A DNA stretch of 64,000 bases, taken from Mycolicibacillus parakoreensis (GTDB taxonomy: Bacteria > Actinomycetota > Actinomycetes > Mycobacteriales > Mycobacteriaceae). The notes beneath the pieces were generated by a model. It saw only the letters and a list, made by a program, of their open reading frames with translations, did no database searches and was not told where the DNA came from. Positions 27,593-36,169 of this stretch are shown here, piece after piece. The translations under genes and the position numbers were made by a program. The stretch is taken from NCBI RefSeq assembly GCF_022370835.2, contig NZ_CP092365.1, positions 2,480,001 through 2,544,000 of the forward strand, read 5' to 3'. How positions within the stretch are numbered: position 1 is the first letter of the stretch; each line of letters opens with the position of its first letter.

Positions 27593-28513
27593 ATGACCTA
27601 CTCGGTGTTGCTGCACGACCCGGCCACCGGCGGGTTCGGGGTGGCGGTGCAGTCGCACTACCTGGCGGTGGGCGCCGTGGTGCCGTGGGCGCAGGCCGGG
27701 GTCGGCGCGGTGGCGACCCAGGCGGTCCCCGACCGCGGCTACGGGCCGCGCGGCCTGGCGGCGCTGGACGCCGGCAGCGGGGCCGCTGCGGCGCTGCGCA
27801 CGCTGGTCGCCGCCGACGACGTCCGCGACCTGCGCCAGGTGGCGATGATCGACGCCTCCGGCGCCACCGCGGTGCACACCGGGGCGCGGTGCCTGCCGGC
27901 CGCCGGCCACCGCACCGGCGACGGCTGGTGCGTGCAGGGCAACATGTTGACCTCCGAGGCGGTGCTCGAGGCGATGGCGGCCGCGGTGGCCGCCCCCGAC
28001 CACGACGACCCGGCCCGGCGCCTGTGGGCGGCGCTGCGCGCCGGTGAGGACGCCGGGGGCGATCTGCGCGGATGCCAGTCGGCTGCGCTGGTGGTGGTCA
28101 GCGGGGTGCGCGGGCCGGCGCCGCACGATCAGGTGCTGGTGGATCTGCGCGTCGACGACAGCGCCGACCCGATCACCGATCTGGCCCGGCTGCTGGAGCG
28201 CCACGATGGTGCCGCCGCGGTGGGGGCCGCGTTCGGGCTGGTCATCGACGGGGCCGCGCAGTTGCCGGCCCGCCTCGTCGACGCGGTCACCGCCGGCACC
28301 CGCGCCGTCGAGCCGATGCTGGGCGCCGACAACCCCGAGGCCCCGCTCTGGCGGGCCGTGCTGCTGGCCCGCTCGGGGCGAATCACCGAGGCGCACACCG
28401 AGTACCGCGCCGCGGTGGCCCGCCAGCCGCGGCTGCGCGATGTGGGCCTGCGCCTGGCCGCGGCGGGATTGCTGCCGCAGGCCGCGGCCGCCGCGCTCTG
28501 CGGTCCGGCCTAA
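27593..28513 (+). CDS. DUF1028 family protein (Ntn-hydrolase-like)
   Basis: A 306-aa DUF1028 protein: MTYSVLLHDPATGGFGVAVQSHYLAVGAVVPWAQAGVGAVATQA is the characteristic beta-rich N-terminus (shown in parts), followed by GYGPRGL and GWCVQGNMLTSEAVL with the conserved asparagine. The fold is predicted Ntn-hydrolase-like. Many members carry a C-terminal peptidoglycan-binding or tetratricopeptide-like extension; here residues about 255-300 look helical and repeat-like. The function of the family is unknown. Its TAA stop (28511-28513) lies inside the left inverted repeat of the adjacent mobile-element remnant, so the original 3' end may have been altered. Confidence 0.75.
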   Translation: MTYSVLLHDPATGGFGVAVQSHYLAVGAVVPWAQAGVGAVATQAVPDRGYGPRGLAALDAGSGAAAALRTLVAADDVRDLRQVAMIDASGATAVHTGARCLPAAGHRTGDGWCVQGNMLTSEAVLEAMAAAVAAPDHDDPARRLWAALRAGEDAGGDLRGCQSAALVVVSGVRGPAPHDQVLVDLRVDDSADPITDLARLLERHDGAAAVGAAFGLVIDGAAQLPARLVDAVTAGTRAVEPMLGADNPEAPLWRAVLLARSGRITEAHTEYRAAVARQPRLRDVGLRLAAAGLLPQAAAAALCGPA

Positions 28514-28529
28514 AGCGTGTCGAACAACT
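28511..28529 (+). repeat. Left terminal inverted repeat
   Basis: TAAAGCGTGTCGAACAACT; identical to the reverse complement of 29295-29313. Its first three bases are the stop codon of the DUF1028 gene. Confidence 0.85.
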
Positions 28530-28537
28530 GGCTCTGA

Positions 28538-29253
28538 TCGAGTCTGTGTAGGAGCAGGGCGATTTGGCTGGGGATCAGGAAACACGACGACACCCGCCGG
28601 CTACGCCGTATGCTCGCTTGGGGCCGGGCCAAGATTCTGTTCGCCACCGTCACCCAGCGTGCGGGCCGCTGGTGGGTATCGGTGAACAGCGAAGCCGCCG
28701 ACCTACACCCGGCCCACCAGCACCCACCCGCACACATCGCCGATGGCGAGGGCTGGGTCGGGGTTGATCGGGGCCTGACCGCATTAGTCGTCGCCGCCAC
28801 GACCGGCTCGTCATCGAGAACCTGCATGTAGCCGCGATGCTGCGCAACCACCGACTCGCCCGCGCCATCTCCGACGCCGGCTGGGCCGAATTCGCCCGCC
28901 AACTGCACTACAAACAGGCATGGCGCGGCGGCCAGGTCATCGAGGCCGACCGCTGGTATCCCTCCAGCCAACTCCGCTCGACCTGCGGTGACCGGCGCAC
29001 CGACCTGACCCTGGCTGAGCGGGTATTCACCTGCCCACAAGGTCACACCCTAGATGGTGACACCAACGCTGCGGTCAACCTGGCCCGGTGGGGCCAAACC
29101 CATCATGACCCACCACGATCCCCGGACCCCCAAGCAGGAGGCCGGGCCACCAACGCCCGCCGACCGGACGGCTCTGACCAGCACCCTTCGCGTGCCGGTG
29201 AAACCAGCCTGGTTGACGCGGGAACTGACGTTCACGCCGCACCAGCAGCCTGA
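28538..29253 (+). pseudogene. tnpB: Degenerate TnpB (RNA-guided nuclease family) with internal deletion and frameshift
   Basis: Residual reading frames match TnpB of mycobacterial IS elements. Frame one (28538-28831) reads IRKHDDTRRLRRMLAWGRAK ... RWWVSVNSEAADLHPA ... GWVGVDRGLTALVVAA and holds the RuvC-I Asp. Frame two (about 28801-29253) reads LVIENLHVAAMLRNHRLARAI with the RuvC-II Glu, then WRGGQVIEADRWYPSSQL, and GDTNAAVNLAR with the RuvC-III Asp. Roughly 70-90 residues normally between RuvC-I and RuvC-II are missing and the join is out of frame. The N-terminal third is also absent. The zinc ribbon is damaged: the first CxxC reads RSTC and the second CPQGH. Inactive as a nuclease by any reading. 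Confidence 0.85.
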
Positions 29254-29294
29254 ACCGACGACGCCCGAGAAGGGCGGTGACGAACACTCAGCAG

Positions 29295-29313
29295 AGTTGT
29301 TCGACACGCTTTA
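29295..29313 (-). repeat. Right terminal inverted repeat
   Basis: Reverse complement of the left repeat, perfect over 19 bp. The bases 29311-29313 read TAA on the minus strand and are the stop codon of the nitronate monooxygenase gene, mirroring the left end. Confidence 0.85.
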
Positions 29314-30327
29314 ACCGGCCAGCGACGCGACGATCTCGGCGGCCGGCCCGCCGCGCACCGCGGCGTGGGCGACCCCGGCCCACAGATTGGTGCCGTCCGG
29401 ATCGCCGGCGGCCACCGCCGCCCGGCGGATCGGCCCGGTCATCTGGTTGACCTGCGGGTACGCCGCCGGTGCGAGCGCACCGAGACGGTCGGTGAAGCCG
29501 TTGACCAGGCTGCGTGCCCAGCGTCCGGAGAACGCCCGGGTGACCACCGTGGCCTGCGCGCGCCGAGCCTGCAGTGCGCCGCGGTGCACCGGGTTGGTGC
29601 CGGCCTCGTCGGCGAGCAGCAGCGCGGTCCCGACCTGGGCGGCGCGGGCACCGGCGCGCCGCACCGCGGCCACGTCGGCGGGCGTCGCGAGCCCACCGGC
29701 GGCGATCACCGGCACCGCGTGTGCGGCGGTGACCGCGGCCAGCAGTTCGGCCAGCGGTTGGGTGCCGGGATCGGCCGCGGGGTCGAAGGTGCCGCGGTGC
29801 CCGCCGGCGCCGGGGCCCTGCACCACCAGCCCGCCGGCCCCGGCGTCGACCGCCGCGGCGGCCTCGTCCACCGAGGTCACCGTGACCAGCGTCCAGATGC
29901 CGCGGCGGGCCAGGTCGGTGAGGACCTCACGCGCCGGGGTGCCGAAGGTGAACGACACCACCGCGGGTCGCGCGGCGGCCACCACCTCGAGTTTCTCCGA
30001 CCAGCCGTCGTCGTCGGGGGCGGTGGCGCCCACCCGGGTGCCGTAGTGGTGGGCCAGCGGGGCCAACGCCTCGGCGTAGCGGTCCAACGCCGCCGATGCC
30101 GGCGCGCCGGGCTGCGGGACGAACAGGTTCACCCCGATCGGGGCGGTGCTGCGGCCCGCGACCGCGGCGAGGTCGTCGGCGAGCCGCGCGGCGCTGACGT
30201 AGCCGCCGGCCACGAACCCCAGCGCGCCGGCCTCGGCGACCGCGACGGCCAGGTCGACGGTGCTGGGGCCGCCGGCCATCGGTGCCGCGGCGATCGGAAT
30301 TCGCAGATCCCCGATTCCGAACATCAC
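29311..30327 (-). CDS. Nitronate monooxygenase (2-nitropropane dioxygenase family, Rv2781c-like)
   Basis: A 338-aa FMN TIM-barrel. IPIAAAPMAGGPSTVDLAVAVAEAG and LGFVAGGYVSA form the N-terminal FMN site, GGLVVQGPGAGGHRGTF contains the conserved Gly-His loop, VPVIAAGGLATPADVAA and AAQVGTALLLADEAGTNPVHR form the phosphate-binding strands. Nitronate monooxygenases oxidise toxic alkyl nitronates such as propionate 3-nitronate. It lies 15 bp downstream of pepR, as Rv2781c follows Rv2782c. The stop codon is supplied by the right inverted repeat of the TnpB element, so the last residues may differ from the ancestral protein. Confidence 0.88.
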   Translation of the reverse strand: MMFGIGDLRIPIAAAPMAGGPSTVDLAVAVAEAGALGFVAGGYVSAARLADDLAAVAGRSTAPIGVNLFVPQPGAPASAALDRYAEALAPLAHHYGTRVGATAPDDDGWSEKLEVVAAARPAVVSFTFGTPAREVLTDLARRGIWTLVTVTSVDEAAAAVDAGAGGLVVQGPGAGGHRGTFDPAADPGTQPLAELLAAVTAAHAVPVIAAGGLATPADVAAVRRAGARAAQVGTALLLADEAGTNPVHRGALQARRAQATVVTRAFSGRWARSLVNGFTDRLGALAPAAYPQVNQMTGPIRRAAVAAGDPDGTNLWAGVAHAAVRGGPAAEIVASLAG

Positions 30328-30342
30328 CGCCCCAGTCTGGTC

Positions 30343-31659
30343 TCAGCCGGCGAGCCGGCGCAACGGCGCCGGCAGGGAGCGCGCCGACCGGTGCGGGCCG
30401 AGGACCGCCACCGCGTAGCGCTGCCCCAAAAGCCGGCGGGCCACGGCGTTGACCTCGGCCACCGAGACCCGGTCGAGTTGGCGCAGGGTCGAGGCCAGCC
30501 CCCGGTGCCGTCCGTAGTTGAGCTCGTGGCGGCCCAGCCGGTGCATGCGCGAGCCGGAGTCCTCCAGGCCCAGCACCAGCCCGCCGCGCAGCGCCCCCTT
30601 GGCGGTGGCGCATTCGGCGTCGGTGAGCCCGTCGGTGACGACCTGGTCGACGATGTCGGCGATGACGGCGCTGACCTGGCCGAACCGTTCCGGCTGGCAG
30701 GCGGCGTAGACGGTCAGCGCGGAGCTGTCGGCGAACGTCTCCGCCGCCGAGTACACCGAGTAGGCCAGCCCGCGGGATTCGCGAACCTGTTGGAACAGCC
30801 GCGAACTCAGCCCGCCGCCGAGGGCGGTGTTGAGCACCGACAGGGCGCATCGGTGCGGCCAGTGCCGCCCCGGTGCGCGCACCCCCAGCGCCAGATGGGT
30901 CTGTTCGCCGTCCCGGTGCGACACCACGGTGCCCGGGCGCCCCGGCACCCGGCCGGTGCCCTTACGGGGGCCGACCGGGCGGCGCCCCCGGGTCAGCCGC
31001 GCCCCGAAGTGCCGGCGCACCAGGGCCACCACCTCGGCGTGGTCGACGTTGCCGGCGACCGCCACGACCATGCGCTCCGGGGTGTAGCGGCGCCGGTGAA
31101 ACGAGTGCAGCTGCGCGCGGGTCATCGCCGACACCGAGGCGGTGGTGCCGATGACCGGTCGTCCGATCGGGTGATCGCCGAACAACGCGCCGGCGAACAG
31201 GTCCCCCAGCGCGTCCTCGGGATCGTCGTCGCGCATCGCGATCTCCTCGAGCACCACGTCACGCTCGAGTTCCACGTCCTCGGTGGCGCAGCGGCCGTTG
31301 AGCACGACATCGGCGACCACCTCCACTGCCAGCGCCAGGTCGGTGTCGAGCACGTGGGCGTGGTAGCAGGTGTGCTCCTTGCCGGTGAACGCGTTGAGGT
31401 CCCCGCCCACGGCGTCCATCGTCACCGCGATGTCGGCGGCGGTGCGGCTCGGGGTCGCCTTGAACAGAAGGTGTTCCAAGAAGTGCGCGGCCCCGGCCAC
31501 AGTGGTGCCCTCGTCGCGCGAGCCGACGCCGACCCACACCCCGACCGAGGCCGACCGCACTCCCGGCAGGTGCTCGGTGACCACCCGTAACCCGTTGAGG
31601 GTGCTGCGACGGATCCCGCCGCTGGCCGCGTCGCTGTCAGCTGTCGGCGGCGGCGGCAT
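30343..31659 (-). CDS. pepR: M16 family zinc peptidase PepR
   Basis: A 438-aa M16 metallopeptidase related to mitochondrial processing peptidase. The inverted zinc motif HFLEH is near residue 58-62, with the third ligand Glu in [38 protein letters not shown] ends the first domain. The second, inactive-type domain carries [16 protein letters not shown], the R/Y substrate-binding region. The ATG at 31659 gives the same length as M. tuberculosis PepR and overlaps the 3' end of gpsI by 23 nt; an in-frame ATG at 31674 is the alternative. Co-transcribed with gpsI. Confidence 0.93.
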   Translation of the reverse strand: MPPPPTADSDAASGGIRRSTLNGLRVVTEHLPGVRSASVGVWVGVGSRDEGTTVAGAAHFLEHLLFKATPSRTAADIAVTMDAVGGDLNAFTGKEHTCYHAHVLDTDLALAVEVVADVVLNGRCATEDVELERDVVLEEIAMRDDDPEDALGDLFAGALFGDHPIGRPVIGTTASVSAMTRAQLHSFHRRRYTPERMVVAVAGNVDHAEVVALVRRHFGARLTRGRRPVGPRKGTGRVPGRPGTVVSHRDGEQTHLALGVRAPGRHWPHRCALSVLNTALGGGLSSRLFQQVRESRGLAYSVYSAAETFADSSALTVYAACQPERFGQVSAVIADIVDQVVTDGLTDAECATAKGALRGGLVLGLEDSGSRMHRLGRHELNYGRHRGLASTLRQLDRVSVAEVNAVARRLLGQRYAVAVLGPHRSARSLPAPLRRLAG

Positions 31660-33886
31660 CGGCGGGCGCGCCATCGGCGGCGTCTTCGGCGACCAACACC
31701 AGCGAGATCTTGCCGCGGTTGTCGATGTCGGCGATCTCCACCCGCAGCTTGTCGCCGACGGTGACCACGTCCTCGACCTTGGCGATGCGTTTGCCGCGGC
31801 CCAGCTTGGAGATGTGCACCAGACCGTCACGCCCGGGCAACAGCGACACGAACGCCCCGAAGTCGGTGGTCTTGACCACGGTGCCCAAAAACCGTTCCCC
31901 GATCTTGGGCAGCTGCGGGTTGGCGATCGCGTTGATCTTGTCGATCGCGGCCTGCGCCGACGGGCCGTCGGTGGCGCCGACGAACACGGTGCCGTCGTCC
32001 TCGATCGAGATCTGGGCGCCGGTCTCCTCGGTGATCGAGTTGATGATCTTGCCCTTGGGCCCGATCACCTCACCGATCTTGTCCACCGGCACCTTGATGG
32101 TGGTCACCCGCGGCGCGTACGGGCTCATCTCATCCGGCTCGTCGATGGCCTCGGCCATCACGTCCAGGATCGTCAGCCGCGCTTCTTTGGCCTGGCTCAG
32201 GGCCCCGGCCAGCACCTGCGACGGGATGCCGTCGAGCTTGGTGTCCAGCTGCAGGGCGGTGACGAAATCCTTGGTGCCGGCCACCTTGAAGTCCATGTCG
32301 CCGAACGCGTCCTCGGCGCCGAGGATGTCGGTCAGCGCGACGAAGCGGCGCTCGGTCGTGCCGTCGATCTCCACGTCGTCGGAGACCAGACCCATCGCGA
32401 TGCCGGCCACCGGCGCCCTCAGCGGCACCCCGGCGTTGAGCAGCGACAGCGTCGAGGCACAGACCGAGCCCATCGAGGTGGAGCCGTTGGAGCTCAACGC
32501 CTCCGACACCTGACGGATGGCGTAGGGGAACTCCTCGACGCTGGGCAGCACCGGCATCAGCGCCCGTTCGGCGAGCGCACCGTGGCCGATCTCGCGGCGC
32601 TTGGGCGAGCCGACCCGGCCGGTCTCGCCGGTCGAGTACGGCGGGAAGTTGTAGTGGTGCATGTAGCGCTTGCTGGTCTCCGGGCCCAGCGAGTCGATCT
32701 GCTGGGCCATCTTGACCATGTCCAGCGTGGTCACGCCCAGGATCTGGGTCTCGCCACGCTCGAACAGCGCGCTGCCGTGGGCCCGCGGCACCACCGCCAC
32801 CTCGGCGGAGAGCGCCCGGATGTCGGTGACCCCGCGGCCGTCGATACGGAAGTGGTCGGTCAGGATGCGCTGGCGCACGAGCTTTTTGGTCAGCGAACGG
32901 AATGCGGCGCTGACTTCCTTCTCCCGGCCCTCATAGGTCGCGGCGAGCCGTTGGGCGACCTCGGCTTTGATCTCGTCGGTACGGTCGTTGCGTTCGGTCT
33001 TTCCGGCGATGCTCAGCGCGGCGGCCAACTCGTCGGTGGCCAGCGAGGCGACCGAGTGGTACACGTCGTCGCCGTAGGCGGGGAACAGCGGGAACTCGCC
33101 GGTGGGTTTGGCTGCCGCATCGGCCAGCTCCTGCTGGGCGGCGCAGAGCACGGCGATGAACGGCTTGGCCGCCTCCAGCCCCTCGGCCACCACGGTCTCG
33201 GTGGGCGCCTGCGCGCCGGCGTCGATGAGCTCGATGACGTTGTCGGTGGCTTCCGCCTCGACCATCATGATCGCCACGTCGGAGCCCTCGGCGGTGTCGA
33301 CCTTGCGTCCGGCCACCACCATGTCGAACACCGCGCGGCCCAGCTGCTCCACGGTCGGGAACGCCACCCAGGTGCCGTCGATGAGCGCCACCCGCACCGC
33401 ACCGACCGGCCCGGAGAACGGCAGCCCGGCCAGCTGGGTGGAGGCCGAGGCGGCGTTGATCGCCACCACGTCGTACAGATCATTGGGGTCCAGGCTCATC
33501 ACGGTCACCACGACCTGGACCTCGTTGCGCAGGCCGTCGACGAACGAGGGGCGCAGCGGACGGTCGGTGAGCCGACAGGTCAGCACCGCGTCGGTCGACG
33601 GACGCCCCTCCCGGCGGAAGAACGACCCCGGGATGCGCCCGGCGGCATACATCCGCTCCTCGACGTCGACGGTGAGCGGGAAGAAGTCGAAGTGGTCCTT
33701 GGGGGTTCTGCCGGCGCTGGTCGCCGAGAGCAGCATGGTCTCGTCGTCGAGGTAGGCGGCGACGGCGCCGGCGGCCTGCTGGGCCAGCCGACCGGTCTCG
33801 AAACGGATGGTGCGGGTGCCGAAGCTCCCGTTGTCGATGGTGGCGGTGGATTCGAAGACGCCGGGGTCGATTTCAGCGACAGACAT
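31637..33886 (-). CDS. gpsI: Polyribonucleotide nucleotidyltransferase (PNPase/GpsI)
   Basis: A 749-aa phosphorolytic 3'-5' exoribonuclease. Two RNase PH domains (about residues 12-240 and 330-570; FFRREGRPS and [11 protein letters not shown] are the RNA/phosphate sites, with catalytic acids in [18 protein letters not shown]) flank an all-helical segment. A KH domain ([19 protein letters not shown], about 605-665) and an S1 domain ([28 protein letters not shown], about 675-745, shown in part) follow. Length and sequence fit Rv2783c. It overlaps pepR at its 3' end. Upstream lies a 315-bp gap that probably holds its promoter and leader. Confidence 0.96.
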   Translation of the reverse strand: MSVAEIDPGVFESTATIDNGSFGTRTIRFETGRLAQQAAGAVAAYLDDETMLLSATSAGRTPKDHFDFFPLTVDVEERMYAAGRIPGSFFRREGRPSTDAVLTCRLTDRPLRPSFVDGLRNEVQVVVTVMSLDPNDLYDVVAINAASASTQLAGLPFSGPVGAVRVALIDGTWVAFPTVEQLGRAVFDMVVAGRKVDTAEGSDVAIMMVEAEATDNVIELIDAGAQAPTETVVAEGLEAAKPFIAVLCAAQQELADAAAKPTGEFPLFPAYGDDVYHSVASLATDELAAALSIAGKTERNDRTDEIKAEVAQRLAATYEGREKEVSAAFRSLTKKLVRQRILTDHFRIDGRGVTDIRALSAEVAVVPRAHGSALFERGETQILGVTTLDMVKMAQQIDSLGPETSKRYMHHYNFPPYSTGETGRVGSPKRREIGHGALAERALMPVLPSVEEFPYAIRQVSEALSSNGSTSMGSVCASTLSLLNAGVPLRAPVAGIAMGLVSDDVEIDGTTERRFVALTDILGAEDAFGDMDFKVAGTKDFVTALQLDTKLDGIPSQVLAGALSQAKEARLTILDVMAEAIDEPDEMSPYAPRVTTIKVPVDKIGEVIGPKGKIINSITEETGAQISIEDDGTVFVGATDGPSAQAAIDKINAIANPQLPKIGERFLGTVVKTTDFGAFVSLLPGRDGLVHISKLGRGKRIAKVEDVVTVGDKLRVEIADIDNRGKISLVLVAEDAADGAPADAAAADS

Positions 33887-34201
33887 AGGTGTCCGTACAG
33901 CCTCTCTGGGATTGATTCAGGTGGTTTCGCGCCGTCACCGCCGCCCTTGCGGGCCGGCGGGCGGCTGCCATCGGAATGCGGCCACGGCCGTCGATCGAAG
34001 CGGCCGACCTGCCCCGTGGTGGGGAGCCCGGCAGCCACTACCGAAGACCGCCCGTAGACAGGTGTGCAGCCGTCGTGGTGACACGCCGGAACGGTGTGCG
34101 CAGGCTGCGCGAACCGCACCGATCGTCCTGCGCCGCGCGGCGCAGGACGCCCTTACTCTACACGGCGGCCCCACGCCGGCCCCACGCCGGCAGCACCCCG
34201 G
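33887..34201. other. Intergenic gap between lppU and gpsI
   Basis: There are 315 bp without a supportable gene. It holds the 26-bp palindrome at 34124-34149 and two tandem copies of CCCCACGCCGG near 34168-34191. The gpsI promoter should lie in its left part. No clear -10/-35 pair stands out in the G+C-rich sequence. PNPase leaders are often RNase-processed hairpins controlling autoregulation, which could apply here. Confidence 0.5.
34124..34149. terminator. Perfect 26-bp palindrome downstream of lppU
   Basis: Two 13-nt arms, CGTCCTGCGCCGC and its complement, meet without a spacer. It lies 52 bp beyond the lppU stop in the direction of rpsO-lppU transcription and would fold into a very stable RNA hairpin. 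No U tract follows on the minus strand, so it is either a mycobacterial I-shaped (U-less) terminator, an mRNA 3'-end stabiliser, or a protein-binding dyad upstream of gpsI. Confidence 0.45.
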
Positions 34202-34729
34202 TCAGCCGAGGTTCTCGACACAGACGGTGAAACCGCGTTCGCTGTAGGTGTAGCCCAGGCCGCTGGCGCACTGATCAGCGGCGAACGGACCGTTCGCGGC
34301 GGTGAGGATCTGGGTGGCGCGCTGGCGCGGGTGCACCGCGGTGTCGGCGCAGTCGACCCGGACCGGGTCGGTGTCGTGCTGGGGATCGACGCTCATGCAG
34401 CCGCCGAGCACCCAGTCGATGTCGAGGCACAGGGTGCCCGCGGAGCGGTTGAACGAATCCCGCAGCGAGTAGGTGGAGTCGACGTCAACCGGACACTCGT
34501 CGGCGCTGGTGGCGGTGGCGACTACCTTGAAATTGGCCGCGGCACTGCCGCATTCGGCTTTCTCCACGCGCGGCTGGTCGGCGGTGCCGCCCATCGCCAG
34601 GCAGTCGTCGACCTGCAGGTCGGCGACGTCGCCGGCCGGTGCGCAGCCGATCATCGCGCCGACCGACGCCAGCAGCGCGGCCAGCCCGAGCGCCGGACAC
34701 CGTCGCGGTGGCCGAGGGCGTCGGGTCAG
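34202..34729 (-). CDS. lppU: LppU-like lipoprotein, probable CTG start
   Basis: A mycobacterial lipoprotein between gpsI and rpsO. The frame encodes a basic stretch ([12 protein letters not shown]), a hydrophobic segment ([17 protein letters not shown]) and a lipobox Cys, then [33 protein letters not shown] and [15 protein letters not shown], matching LppU. No in-frame ATG, GTG or TTG precedes the hydrophobic segment. The CTG at 34729 overlaps the rpsO TGA exactly as ATGA/GTGA junctions do elsewhere in the window, so I take it as the start (175 aa). The first canonical start, ATG at 34654, falls inside the signal peptide and would give a protein that could not be exported as a lipoprotein. 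Confidence 0.7.
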   Translation of the reverse strand: MTRRPRPPRRCPALGLAALLASVGAMIGCAPAGDVADLQVDDCLAMGGTADQPRVEKAECGSAAANFKVVATATSADECPVDVDSTYSLRDSFNRSAGTLCLDIDWVLGGCMSVDPQHDTDPVRVDCADTAVHPRQRATQILTAANGPFAADQCASGLGYTYSERGFTVCVENLG

Positions 34730-34995
34730 CGACGCAGCCCCAGCCGTTCGATCAGCGACCGGTACCGCTTGACGTCGACGTCGGCGACGTATTTGAGCAG
34801 CCGGCGCCGCCGCCCCACCAGCAGCAGCAGCCCCCGGCGCGAGTGGTGGTCGTGCTTATGGGTCTTCAGGTGCTCGGTGAGCCCGATGATCCGGTTGGTC
34901 AGCAGCGCCACCTGGGCCTCGGGCGAGCCGGTGTCGGTCTCGTGCAGCCCGTAGTTCGTGAGGATCTCTTTTTTCTGCTCGGCGGTCAGCGCCAC
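34726..34995 (-). CDS. rpsO: Ribosomal protein uS15
   Basis: An 89-aa small-subunit protein that binds 16S rRNA near the central junction and bridges to 23S r[34 protein letters not shown] and [15 protein letters not shown] ... RRRLLKY are the diagnostic blocks (each shown in part). The GTG at 34995, 7 nt after GGAGAG, gives the normal length; an upstream in-frame ATG at 35046 would add a 17-residue extension not found in S15. It overlaps the proposed lppU CTG start. Confidence 0.95.
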   Translation of the reverse strand: MALTAEQKKEILTNYGLHETDTGSPEAQVALLTNRIIGLTEHLKTHKHDHHSRRGLLLLVGRRRRLLKYVADVDVKRYRSLIERLGLRR

Positions 34996-35073
34996 GACAA
35001 TCTCTCCATCGGTCGGTTCGCGATCAATCAACGCGGGCGCGGCCACCGCGAACCGCAGCGCACGCCGTCGGGC

Positions 35074-35079
35074 AGTTTA
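35074..35079 (-). promoter_or_regulatory. Candidate -10 element for rpsO
   Basis: TAAACT on the minus strand, about 80 nt upstream of the rpsO GTG in the 114-bp gap after ribF, is the only A+T-rich hexamer there. No good -35 is seen. An 80-nt leader would leave room for S15 autoregulation, but I cannot identify the structure. Confidence 0.3.
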
Positions 35080-35109
35080 ACACCGGCGTGCGGTCGTGGC
35101 CGAATTCGC

Positions 35110-36084
35110 TCAATCGGCGACGAGGATCTCTCGGGCCCGGGCGGTGTCGATCTCCATGGCGGCCACCAGCGCCTCCACCGAGTCGAAACGTTGCTGGCCA
35201 CGCAGGTGGTCGACGAAGTCGACGGCGACGTGTTCGCCGTAGAGATCGGCGGAGGCGTCGAGCACGTAGGCCTCGACGGTGCGGTTGCGTCCGGAGAACG
35301 TGGGGTTGGTGCCGACCGAGACCGCCGCCCGGCACCGCTGGCCGGGCACGACGGTGCCGGTCAGCGGACCGGGGCCCAGCACCGTGAACCAGGCGGCATA
35401 CACCCCGTCGGCGGGGATCGCCGCGTGCATCGGTGGGGCGACGTTGGCGGTGGGGAACCCCAGCGTCGCACCCCGGCCGTCCCCGCGCACCACCACGCCC
35501 TCGACGCGGTGCGGCCGGCCCAGCGCCTCGGCGGCGGCGACGACGTCGCCGGCGTCGACGCACGAGCGGATGTAGGTCGAGGAGTAGGTGACGGTCTCGC
35601 TGCGGTGATGTTCGGCGACCAGCGAGACCGCCTCGACCGCGAAGCCGAGTTGGGCCCCGGCCTGGCGCAGCGTGGCCACGTCGCCGGCGGCCTTGCGTCC
35701 GAAGGTGAAGTTCTCCCCCACCACCACCTCCACCACGTGCAGGCGTTCGACCAGCAACTCGTGGACGTAGCGCTCGGGGGTCAACTTCATGAAGTCGTGG
35801 GTGAACGGCATCACCAAAAACACGTCGATGCCGGCCTGCTCCACCAGCTCGGCACGCCGGGTCAAGGTGGTCAACTGGGTGGGGTGGCTGCCCGGGTAGA
35901 CCACCGACATCGGATGCGGATCGAAGGTCATCAGCACCGTCGGGATGCCGCGTTCACGGCCCGATCTCACCGCGTGGGCGATCAATTCGGCGTGGCCGCG
36001 GTGCACACCGTCGAACACCCCGATCGTCAGAACACAGCGCCCCCAGTCGGTGGGGATCTCATCCTGTCCGCGCCATCGCTGCAC
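35110..36084 (-). CDS. ribF: Bifunctional riboflavin kinase / FAD synthetase
   Basis: A 324-aa enzyme converting riboflavin to FMN and FAD. The N-terminal adenylyltransferase half has VLTIGVFDGVHRGH (HxGH-like nucleotide motif), TFDPHP, GENFTFGRKAAGD and YSSTYIR. The C-terminal kinase half (from about residue 180) has RVEGVVVRGDGRGATLGFPTANV, with the PTAN motif binding ATP/Mg, and VSVGTNPTF. The GTG at 36084 (VQRWRGQDEIPTDWGRCVLT) aligns with MQRWRGQDE of M. tuberculosis RibF. It is divergent from sirR with 85 bp between starts. Confidence 0.95.
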   Translation of the reverse strand: MQRWRGQDEIPTDWGRCVLTIGVFDGVHRGHAELIAHAVRSGRERGIPTVLMTFDPHPMSVVYPGSHPTQLTTLTRRAELVEQAGIDVFLVMPFTHDFMKLTPERYVHELLVERLHVVEVVVGENFTFGRKAAGDVATLRQAGAQLGFAVEAVSLVAEHHRSETVTYSSTYIRSCVDAGDVVAAAEALGRPHRVEGVVVRGDGRGATLGFPTANVAPPMHAAIPADGVYAAWFTVLGPGPLTGTVVPGQRCRAAVSVGTNPTFSGRNRTVEAYVLDASADLYGEHVAVDFVDHLRGQQRFDSVEALVAAMEIDTARAREILVAD

Positions 36085-36169
36085 GGGTGTCAGCCTACGA
36101 TGCGCGCGGCGACGCGCGAGACACCGCCGGTGACTTCGCCGCGGCGCGCAGTTGCCTAGACTCGTGGTC

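Larger units (their letters stand above)
28511..29313. mobile_element. 803-bp TnpB-carrying element remnant with 19-bp terminal inverted repeats
   Basis: The segment is bounded by a perfect 19-bp inverted repeat, TAAAGCGTGTCGAACAACT at 28511-28529 and its reverse complement at 29295-29313. Inside is a decayed tnpB only; no transposase gene (tnpA) is present. CCGGCC flanks both sides (28505-28510 and 29315-29320) and could be a target duplication, though it is a common sequence at this G+C content. IS200/IS605 and IS607 elements, the usual carriers of tnpB, lack such inverted ends, which makes the structure unusual. Confidence 0.7.

Noticed and set aside
28510-29046. Minus-strand 178-codon frame across the tnpB remnant
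   Set aside because: No signature; the plus-strand fragments match TnpB motifs including the RuvC residues.
31370-34057. Very long open frame (about 895 codons) on the plus strand
   Set aside because: It is antisense to gpsI and pepR, has no domain, and reflects the scarcity of stop codons at high G+C.
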